Assembly (NCBI GenBank): GCA_965116935.1
Contig: OZ220737.1
Span: 5,456,001-5,520,000, forward strand
Length of the DNA stretch: 64,000 bases
Source of the DNA: VXYL01 sp965116935
GTDB lineage: Bacteria > Pseudomonadota > Gammaproteobacteria > Pseudomonadales > Azotimanducaceae
Direction: 5' to 3'
Shown here: positions 57,128-64,000 of the stretch, in pieces
Layout of the letters: every line of letters starts with the position of its first letter
Position numbering within the stretch: the stretch's first letter is position 1
Notes under the pieces: generated by a model
Seen by the model: the letters and a program-made list of their open reading frames with translations, nothing else
The model's database searches: none
Told to the model about the DNA's origin: nothing
Program-made: the position numbers and the translations under genes

Positions 57128-57814
57128 CTACTCGTATGGCCAACATCGAAAGCCGCCTTCGCCATCCCATCCATCCGGGTCGAACGACTCATGGCCGGAC
57201 TCGATCGCCCGGCACGCCTCGGCCTCCAGATCCGGCTCGCCGTCGTCGGCCCACGCGACGCCTGTCGAGTCAACGGGAGACCGGCTTGGGCCCAGCCGCG
57301 TGAAGTCGGTGAAGTAGCGACGCCCGTCGTAGCCGCAGCCCCCCTCCGAAATCGACCGCGACGTCGAGCAGTACGCGATCGAAATCTCGAAGTCGCAGGC
57401 GTTCCTCAGGCGCGGCTCGCCGTCGACCCGGACGTACTCGAGGCAGTGCGTGGCATCGGGCACCCCGGCACCCGCTTCGTCCAGCAGCGTTCGATACGCC
57501 ATGTCGGCGCGCAGACACGCCCAGCCGGTTTCCCCGTACTCGGCCTCCATGATCCCCTTGTAGCGATCCCATCGCTCGTCACCACCGTTCGAGACAGCTT
57601 CATGGAGCGCATCGTTGACGCGACGGCGGCTTTCCAGACAGCCCCGCAGGACCAGGCGCAGCGAGCCAGCGTCCTGCGTTGCGGGCGCGGGCCTTCCCAG
57701 AAGCTCCATGAGTGCGCGTTCGTCCGGCATGGGCTCCCGGGCGGATGCCGACATGACGAGGAGCCCGCACGTCAGCCACAGCAACGTCCTTGGTCGACAC
57801 GCCCCCGTCTTCAT
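57128..57814 (-). CDS. Exported Cys-containing hypothetical protein
   Basis: 228 residues from ATG 57814. Signal peptide 'RTLLWLTCGLLVMSASA'. Mature part has Cys residues in 'RLVLRGCLESRRRV', 'TGWACLRADMAYR', 'NACDFEISIAYCSTS', 'EGGCGYDGRRY' and 'FRCWPYE', probably disulfide-bonded. A helix-rich first half resembles lysozyme-inhibitor-like proteins in pattern ('YRTLLDEAG') only weakly. Function not assigned. Confidence 0.65.
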   Translation of the reverse strand: MKTGACRPRTLLWLTCGLLVMSASAREPMPDERALMELLGRPAPATQDAGSLRLVLRGCLESRRRVNDALHEAVSNGGDERWDRYKGIMEAEYGETGWACLRADMAYRTLLDEAGAGVPDATHCLEYVRVDGEPRLRNACDFEISIAYCSTSRSISEGGCGYDGRRYFTDFTRLGPSRSPVDSTGVAWADDGEPDLEAEACRAIESGHESFDPDGWDGEGGFRCWPYE

Positions 57815-57910
57815 CGCCAATGCAGGCGTTCCAGCCCCTCCTGAACATCTGGAGCCATCCACGGCCCGGACAGGGCCGGCGCCCTCAGGCGCGACGTTGA
57901 CGTCACCACT

Positions 57911-57942
57911 GGACACTGCTCGCGTTGGACACTGCTCGCGTT
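57911..57942. repeat. Tandem duplication of a 16-bp unit
   Basis: ggacactgctcgcgtt occurs twice back to back (57911-57926, 57927-57942). A short duplication of this sort is typical of replication slippage; no function is suggested. Confidence 0.85.
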
Positions 57943-59083
57943 CCTGCGTCAATGGCCCGTGCGTCCAGAGTGTACACCTCTGGCAACCCAGAGCCGGCAA
58001 CCGGGATCTCTGCAACTTCAGCCGTCGATCAACACGGAACTTCGCGCCATCGGCACCGCCCAACCAGCGCGCCGTGACGTGCATGCACGACAGAACCACC
58101 TGTCCCAACGCCGCCCACACGCGACGGACACGGGGTTCACGTTACGCTGTCGTCGCGCCACCGACCTACGCACAGCGAAGCCGCGGTGGCGCCGGCGGCA
58201 GCGCGTGCCGTGCGAGCGCCGCCGGCCGTCCTCCAGCTGGCGCAGCAGGTCGAAATGCACCTGGCGCATCGTTCCGTTCCTCGAGCAGGCCCGTCTCCGG
58301 TCCCCGTCCCCAGGCCGGAGACCGCATCGCCCGCGAAGCTAGGGACGGCGGCTCCGACCGTCAACGACTGCGTGCTTTCCCAAAACGGTAAGCGCCGCGA
58401 TGCCGGCAGGCCGCTGCCGAAGCGCCGGCGCAGTTCGTCGTCGAGGTGGAGATGGGTGCGGCATTGCCGCTTCGGGCCGCACCCGCGGCCGCAGGGCGCG
58501 GCCGGGAGCGGGTCCGGGTTTCGCTTAGTTCTGATGGACGGCCCGCTGCCCGCCAGGGCATGCGAACCCCGCACCGAAGTGCGGAACTGTCCGTCGACGC
58601 GTCTTCCCTTGCCGTCTCGTGCGGCAGCCGCGGCGTGTCTCTCGACATCGGTCCCGCCAGCCTTGTTCGGCACCCGAGACTCCGCAATGCCGCCCCTCGC
58701 AGGGCAGCGACGGGGAACGCTCCCCGTCGGCGCGAAGCCTCGCGCCGCAACCCGGTTCCGCCCAATGCCGGATCGACTCCGGCTGCGACCGACGCCGCTC
58801 CACGGCTGTCCCCAGGTCTCGGTGGCTTCGCCCCCGCCCACGCGCTACCGTGAACGTGGCGAGCGGTGCCTTGCGATGCGTCGACCGCCATGCTGCAGCG
58901 TTTGCAGCGAGGCACTTGGACGTCACCTCAGGCCGGCGACGCCATCATGCCGGGCTCCTGGCCCGGCCATGTCGCCAAAGGGCGACGAGGTCATGCCGTG
59001 CATCATAGCGGCGCATCACCACGCCAGCATCAACTTTCTTCTTAGCGGACCGTTTGCCGCCACTGGCCCGAATGCCGCCCTTG

Positions 59084-59175
59084 CGCCCCGTCACTACCGG
59101 GACTCCCGCCCGCAGTTCGCGCGGCCGCGTCTTCTGTGCCCTCAGGCACCGCGCGTGCCCGGTAGTGACGGGGCG
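59084..59175. repeat. Long inverted repeat with 18-bp perfect arms
   Basis: cgccccgtcactaccggg at 59084-59101 pairs exactly with cccggtagtgacggggcg at 59158-59175, spacer 56 bases. It sits in gene-free DNA. It could be a small palindromic element, a folded attachment site or the remains of transposon ends. It does not show the integron attC core sequences. Confidence 0.8.
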
Positions 59176-59650
59176 GCGCTACACCCTCATGTCGACCCGA
59201 CAAGCGGAACGTCCGACAACTAATGTCCGTTCGCAAGTTCGCATGTCAGCCTGTCAGCCGACGCCTCGCTACACTCCTCATTGATGAACCCAGCAGGAGC
59301 CCGGCGGACATCGCAGCGACGTAGTAGATGCTGTAGACGCGCTGCGGAGAATCCTTGCCGGATAGGTGGTCTTCGAAGTACCCCCGTCCCCGCGCCACCG
59401 ACAAAAGCCCTGGAGAACAACCGACCGCTTACCCGTTGCCGGACACAGCCGCGTCAAGGTCGGTACCCGGAAGGGCACACACGGTCCCGCATCCCTCGAC
59501 CAAGACGCGATTCCAGCTAATCCAAGCGATCGCGGAGCTCAACGGATCTCTTGATGCCGAGCACTGACCTGCTCGGATGCCGACGATGTGCCGCCGCGAA
59601 TCGCACACCACGCGCCCGCAGCCTGGAGGGCCAAAGCCCGAACTTGGAAG

Positions 59651-60697
59651 TCATGGTGATTGGCTGTCGTCGCCCCCGCCGCCAAGCGTATTGCCGCTGT
59701 TCGACTCGTCCGGTGTCTCGACATCCGGCCAAAGCGAATCGTCCATGAAAAAGTCCGAGAGCTCGTGTTCATAGCACTGAATGAGTGTCATGTACGTCGT
59801 GATCAAGGGAGAGATTCCGAGCTTCTTTCGCTCAAACGACGAGAGCTGTGTCCAAGCCATGTAGCCCGTCAATAACTGCAGACGGAGGTCATGAATTGGA
59901 GCCGTCCTTCGAAAACGTGAATTGATCATTTCGTCCACCTTCTCATTGGAGAGGAGCACTTTCTCTTCAGGAAAGCCGATCGTGTCTTTCCACTTGCGCA
60001 GCACTTCCAACGCCGGACGGTTCACTTCGCGATCGAATGCCGCTACCGCGCCCCTCGTGCCATAGATGGACTGAGCGATGTCGCGGCAATACGCGACGTC
60101 GAACACCAGATTGGCAATCTCCTCCGCGTGTCCTCCGTCCGGTGACTCTCGGAGAACGATTTCCCGCCGGTCTACTGGGACGCATTGACCTCCATCGGAA
60201 ATCCTGAATCTCGTACTCGTGCCAATGTGCGCGAAGTACAGCGCGTCCTCCTCTTGCCCCTGCTTTCGGTCGTCGATCTCATCTTCGGTCAGTCCCGGCT
60301 TTTCGACGATCTCCGCGATGTCCCCTGCGGCGTTCCGACGGATCGAGACCGTGGCCACAGCATCCTTGGGGGTTTCTGCGGTGACGTCCGCAACGTCGAG
60401 CGACTCCAGCAGATCGGGGTGGACGGCGCGATAGGTGACAACCTCCTCCCACGCCATTCCGTCCGTACCAGGCGACCCGGTGTGCGAAACCACGTCGTGT
60501 CCCGACGTGTCGATCCGCCCGTTCTTCGTCAGACGGAAAGGCACGTAGCAGAGCCGAGTCGCGAAGAACGGCCCGCTGTCTCTGGTTCGGTAGCTCGCGG
60601 GGGCGTCGTTGCCGAACCACCTGGCGCAAGCCTCGTAATCTGCAGCAGCGGTCTCGACCGCTGCCACGCACAGGAAGATGGCGGTGGCGCCTCGCAT
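59651..60697 (-). CDS. Exported protein of unknown function
   Basis: 348 residues. Signal peptide 'ATAIFLCVAAVETAAA'. The mature part is mixed alpha/beta with few cysteines ('YEACARWFG', 'TRLCYVPFRL', 'DGGQCVPVDRRE', 'VFDVAYCRDIAQS', 'LIQCYEHEL') and ends in an acidic Gly-rich tail. No known domain recognised. It lies downstream of, and co-oriented with, the Asp-box membrane protein gene, 177 bases apart. Confidence 0.75.
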   Translation of the reverse strand: MRGATAIFLCVAAVETAAADYEACARWFGNDAPASYRTRDSGPFFATRLCYVPFRLTKNGRIDTSGHDVVSHTGSPGTDGMAWEEVVTYRAVHPDLLESLDVADVTAETPKDAVATVSIRRNAAGDIAEIVEKPGLTEDEIDDRKQGQEEDALYFAHIGTSTRFRISDGGQCVPVDRREIVLRESPDGGHAEEIANLVFDVAYCRDIAQSIYGTRGAVAAFDREVNRPALEVLRKWKDTIGFPEEKVLLSNEKVDEMINSRFRRTAPIHDLRLQLLTGYMAWTQLSSFERKKLGISPLITTYMTLIQCYEHELSDFFMDDSLWPDVETPDESNSGNTLGGGGDDSQSP

Positions 60698-60874
60698 CGG
60701 ATGAATCTAGGTTACGGCGGTCGATCCTGTCAATCGCGAGCGTTCGCGTGATGTGCGAGACGCCGGCGGAGTCATGCCGAAGCCCCCTCGACGACATGGC
60801 CGGCATCGCCGACCGACAGTTGGCCTGAGATCGTCGACGCGCAGCCGACGATGTCCTTTTCGCGACGGCCCCCC

Positions 60875-63610
60875 TCAGGACGGCGGCTTGCCATCGAACC
60901 CGATGGCTTCCGGGCCCAAGGCATGCACCAGATCCTTGAAGTCCGTAAGGGCGATGTTGCGGGAAAGCGATACCGCGTCCGCTCGAGAGTGCAGGAAAAC
61001 CGACAGGCGCAGGGTGTACTGGTAGATGCGAACGAGAATCCGCACCAGGAAGAAGAGGACCGTCAGCGTCACGACGCGCAGCAACGTGAGCTTCCACTCG
61101 CCGTAGACAGTCAGCGTGCGGTCCTCGTAGACGTGCAACCGGTCCCCGCCTTCGGAGGCCCGCTCGTTGCCTCGGGAGCGAATCTCGTCCGTCCGCGACA
61201 CCTCGTCCACCCTGGACAGCTGATCGGCCGTGGATTCGACATGCGGCCGGTAGAGTTCCCGAACCGCCTTGTCGATGTCGCTGCCAAGCAGCTTTCCGCG
61301 CACCTCGGATACGGTCATCTCGCGCCAGTCCTCGAGTTCGGGGCGCTCCCTGAGGCGATAGACGCCGCCGTTGCTGTCCAGGCCGACGAAATCGAGCTCA
61401 CGGGGCGACGCGCTCGCCGTCAGGACAATCCGCCCATGGTTGTACAGCCGCTCCTCCGTCGTGCATGAATGTAGCGTCGCCGGTTCGCGCGGCCCCATCC
61501 TGTAATGCCCGAACACGGCAACCCGGACGGGCGTTGTCCACGACTCGCCGTGGTCACGGCTGGTCGCGACCGACCCATCTTCGCCGACGACGACACCGTG
61601 TTTTCCGGCCGCGTCGAACTCCGGCTGGTGTCCCGAATCGACATCCTCCCGCGGCAGGAGCGGCAGCCTACCGCAATGTGCGGACTCGTCGCCGAGCCGC
61701 CACCGATCACCATCGTCCTTGCGAGTCAGGAACCGGCCCGATCGACTGATCAGAACAGTTTGCGCACCGTAGCCGACGATCTGGTCGTCCGCCGCGATGG
61801 GGAGCCGGTCGACACTCCATCCTTTCTCTCGGGTGTAGGAGGCCATGCGGCCGCCTACGGTGAAGATGTCGATGGCCGCCGCGCCGCTGGGACCGTCCAC
61901 AGCTATGAGCGAGACGTCGCGACCGCCTAGCTCGGGTACGGCGAAGGCTCCCCATCCGCCGTTCTGTCGGTCCGGTTCTAGCAGGAAACCCGACCGGGAA
62001 CGGTCAATGATCGCGACGGTGCCCTTGCCGCCGACTAAAGCGCTCAAAGGCTTTTGTGCGTTGTTAGGCCTTGCCTCCTCCAGGTCCCAACTTCCGTTGT
62101 CATCCCATCGCGACACGGAACCCAAGGGTCCGACGAGCACGACTTGGCCGTCATCGAGCACGCGTACAACGGTCTCGCCGTCCGGTAGCTTCGGTTCGGA
62201 TTGTGACCATGCGTCGTTGGCCAAACTCAAAATACCGCCCTTGGTGACAAGCTGAAGCTCGTTTTGCCCGTCGGTGCGCAGACTCAGCACCTTCGAGCCC
62301 GAAGGCGGCTGATGCTTAAACTTAACGCACCCTTTGAGAGTGTATTCGTAGAGTTTTTTGCCGGTCGCAAGGACGTACGCAGTGCCCTCTCTCCCGGAGA
62401 CGGCATCCACAATTGGCAGGTTTGTGCAACGCTGCAGAGCGGTCCAAGTGGCCCCGCCGTCCCGGGACAGAAACGAGCCGTGGGCCTCTGCGGCACCAAC
62501 AACCGCCAGGGTCGGTGTCACCTTTATCCGGTACAGGTCCGGGCCGGTCCAGAACTGGTGGTTCGAGAGCCGCATCCAATCTCGTGCGGCCCCGTGTCCC
62601 GTACGCAGGTAGCGCGTGCCGTCGCCACCGATCGCGACGCAGAGCATCCCCGAACATGCGCCGTCTACGACTTTGGTCGGCTTTTGATCTCGTTCGAGCA
62701 AACGCCTCGGCACGGGCGGCCTGGATCCGAACCCACCGCCGCGCCAACTGTTTCCGCCGTCGCGGCTCACGAACACCGACCCGAGGCTACCCAGAGTGAC
62801 GGCCAGCGACCCATCCTTGGAGAGCAGCAGGGCGGGAAGCCACTCGCCATCGCGCAGTTCCGGGGCTTCCGACTTCGTCCATGTCCTCCCGCCGTCCGTC
62901 GTCGCGAACATCCTGCCCGGATTCCCGGCGATGACGCCATGTTGACCGACAAAGGCGGCGGCGACAGAGCGCTGGCCCGCAAGTTCGGGGATGTGGGCCA
63001 CCTTTACCCAGCGCCGGCCTTCGACGATCCGGTCGAGGGCGACCCCGTACTGCGACTCCAGGAGGCCCTGCGCCCTTAGTTTCGCGTCGGTCACGGAAAC
63101 CAGCGGCAACAGGAACACGACAAAGTAGACGCCCCCGAGGAGAAGGGCCACGATGGCGAACAGGGCAACCTGGGCCCAGGTCTCCATGTCGAACGCCCGT
63201 TTTCGCAGCCGCTCGACCACGGGGGGCGCGCGGTCCTGTTGACCTTCCGCGTGGCGGCTCAATGCCCGCATGAATGCATAAAGGCCGGCGAGAGTCAGGA
63301 CAAGCAGGTAGAACTCCCACCGTGACGGCAGCCCTTGCAGGAAATCCATGGCTTGATTTGCATCGCCCCGGTCCGGCCAGACGGCAAGACAGACGATCAA
63401 TGTCCCGGCAACAGCAAGAAATGCCGTGATTACCTGGGCTTTCCGTTCGACCAGCCAGTCAGTCAATGGCTCGTTCTCCGCATTCGCGATGATGCGATTC
63501 CCTTCTAACCCTCGGTCCGTGTGACCGGGTCCCGAGTCGTGCAGGCCGAGGAACGACCTCAATGAACCTGGCGCTGGCTCATCGTCCGGCCAACCTAGTC
63601 CATCGACCAA
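60875..63610 (-). CDS. Membrane-anchored Asp-box (BNR/sortilin-like) beta-propeller protein
   Basis: 911 residues from TTG 63610. Three N-terminal transmembrane helices ('VITAFLAVAGTLIVCLAVWP', 'FYLLVLTLAGLYAFMRAL', 'ALFAIVALLLGGVYFVVFLL') precede a ~560-residue domain with at least four Asp-boxes: 'TTDGGRTWTKSE', 'SRDGGNSWRGG', 'SRDGGATWTAL' and 'SRDHGESWTTP'. A fourth helix ('LLRVVTLTVLFFLVRILVRI') near the end leaves a cytosolic tail 'ADAVSLSRNIALTDFKDLVH'. The propeller is probably periplasmic. Unknown ligand; the topology suggests sensing or adhesion rather than sialidase activity, as no sialidase residues are evident. Confidence 0.8.
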   Translation of the reverse strand: MVDGLGWPDDEPAPGSLRSFLGLHDSGPGHTDRGLEGNRIIANAENEPLTDWLVERKAQVITAFLAVAGTLIVCLAVWPDRGDANQAMDFLQGLPSRWEFYLLVLTLAGLYAFMRALSRHAEGQQDRAPPVVERLRKRAFDMETWAQVALFAIVALLLGGVYFVVFLLPLVSVTDAKLRAQGLLESQYGVALDRIVEGRRWVKVAHIPELAGQRSVAAAFVGQHGVIAGNPGRMFATTDGGRTWTKSEAPELRDGEWLPALLLSKDGSLAVTLGSLGSVFVSRDGGNSWRGGGFGSRPPVPRRLLERDQKPTKVVDGACSGMLCVAIGGDGTRYLRTGHGAARDWMRLSNHQFWTGPDLYRIKVTPTLAVVGAAEAHGSFLSRDGGATWTALQRCTNLPIVDAVSGREGTAYVLATGKKLYEYTLKGCVKFKHQPPSGSKVLSLRTDGQNELQLVTKGGILSLANDAWSQSEPKLPDGETVVRVLDDGQVVLVGPLGSVSRWDDNGSWDLEEARPNNAQKPLSALVGGKGTVAIIDRSRSGFLLEPDRQNGGWGAFAVPELGGRDVSLIAVDGPSGAAAIDIFTVGGRMASYTREKGWSVDRLPIAADDQIVGYGAQTVLISRSGRFLTRKDDGDRWRLGDESAHCGRLPLLPREDVDSGHQPEFDAAGKHGVVVGEDGSVATSRDHGESWTTPVRVAVFGHYRMGPREPATLHSCTTEERLYNHGRIVLTASASPRELDFVGLDSNGGVYRLRERPELEDWREMTVSEVRGKLLGSDIDKAVRELYRPHVESTADQLSRVDEVSRTDEIRSRGNERASEGGDRLHVYEDRTLTVYGEWKLTLLRVVTLTVLFFLVRILVRIYQYTLRLSVFLHSRADAVSLSRNIALTDFKDLVHALGPEAIGFDGKPPS

Positions 63611-63755
63611 GACGACCCACGGTCCGTCTTGGTGAATGCGCGACAGCGGGGCACGTTAGCACTCCCGCTACCTGCTCTCCAACCGCCAAGCCCGTGAAGA
63701 CGCAAGTCACGGTTTGCTGGACTCCCTAAACCGGACCGCTGGACGGGACTTGCTC

Positions 63756-64000
63756 ATGGGACGCAACGCCATGATCGCCTTGGCTGCCTGTTTCCTGGTC
63801 GGCTGCGAAACGCTCGAGCAACGCGAGTCCTTCGACTTCCGCATGCAGTTCCGCCAGATGGAGGTCGACGCCGCCCGGCGGGCAGGACTCGAAGGCGAGG
63901 TCCGGCGCCTGGACGGCGAGCGCTACCTGTGCTGGGACGGGGATTGCGCGAAACGCGCCAGCGAGCGGATTTCGACACTCCTCGGCTCGAAGAGAGTCTC
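63756..64000 (+). CDS. Lipoprotein, 3' end outside window
   Basis: Frame open from ATG 63756 to the window end, 81 residues visible. 'MIALAACFLVGC' ends in a lipobox with the lipid-bearing Cys at residue 17 of the longer start. The following part is charged and helical ('QFRQMEVDAARRAGLEGEV'), then 'YLCWDGDCAKRASERI' with two Cys. No family recognised. Divergent from the Asp-box gene (145 bases between starts). Confidence 0.6.
   Translation, partial: MGRNAMIALAACFLVGCETLEQRESFDFRMQFRQMEVDAARRAGLEGEVRRLDGERYLCWDGDCAKRASERISTLLGSKRV

Larger units (their letters stand above)
57815..59650. other. 1.8-kb stretch without a convincing gene
   Basis: Many frames are open because of the base composition, but none shows signal, membrane or domain features, and Arg/Pro/Ser-rich translations dominate. 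Contents noted: a 16-bp tandem duplication (57911-57942) and a long inverted repeat (59084-59175). Probably decayed or non-coding island DNA. Confidence 0.5.

Noticed and set aside
58137..58841. 234-codon minus-strand frame in the island
   Set aside because: Arg/Gly/Ser-rich with no coherent pattern; competing open frames of similar quality lie on both strands.
59084..59175. Integron attC site
   Set aside because: The arms do not carry the RYYYAAC/GTTRRRY core boxes and no integron integrase is present.

Overview
The window is GC-rich, densely coded DNA that reads as the chromosome of a Gram-negative gammaproteobacterium. Several gene orders are diagnostic. mreB-mreC-mreD-maf-rng-yhdP-tldD-pmbA runs on the minus strand (33449 down to 22434), lptE-holA at 17828-19401, pilD-coaE-yacG at 38568-40344, and lptD-surA-rsmA-apaG-apaH at 40384-46391. 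The LPS-export genes lptD and lptE imply an LPS outer membrane. A gatCAB amidotransferase operon, a pyrophosphate-type phosphofructokinase, a BCCT osmolyte transporter, a Thr-nucleophile sulfatase relative and a PhyH dioxygenase fit an uncultivated, possibly marine or host-associated lineage. That last placement is inference; I cannot name a genus.

Layout. 1-9131: 3' part of an RND pump, a BCCT transporter, a frameshifted AAA/DUF4143 ATPase, PPi-PFK and an FG-GAP repeat protein. 9243-19401: an atypical leuS, an exported deoxyribosyltransferase-like protein, a lipoprotein esterase, small membrane proteins, a frameshifted vapBC pair, a GPH symporter, lptE and holA. 19405-21285: a tandem array of ~162-bp palindromic repeat units, split by an IS4-family element. 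21355-33449: PhyH protein, then the pmbA/tldD/yhdP/rng/maf/mreDCB block. 33813-48973: divergent gatCAB, a nuclease-like/DUF29 fusion, pilD-coaE-yacG, the lptD-to-apaH outer-membrane and RNA maintenance block, a sulfatase-like enzyme and a Gfo/Idh oxidoreductase. 49155-54739: mixed membrane and secreted proteins, a truncated adenylation-domain protein, PspC and a TPR protein. 55180-64000: a probable decayed genomic island headed by a frameshifted P4-type integrase, with about 1.8 kb holding no convincing gene, several exported proteins of unknown function, a 911-residue membrane-anchored Asp-box (beta-propeller) protein and a lipoprotein cut by the window end.

Two patterns cut across the annotation. 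First, palindrome-rich intergenic repeats of several families recur throughout; they abut or supply stop codons (RND pump, holA), extend a reading frame (maf), and serve as the target of the IS4 element. Second, single-base frame disruptions hit four accessory or mobile genes (DUF4143 ATPase, VapC toxin, IS4 transposase, integrase), while I saw none in the housekeeping operons. This suggests ongoing decay of accessory DNA rather than uniform sequence error. The most unusual gene products are the PD-(D/E)xK-like/DUF29 fusion (37289-38419), the Asp-box membrane protein with its secreted neighbour (59651-63610), the RNase G that ends at its zinc link, and the adenylation-domain protein without a P-loop.
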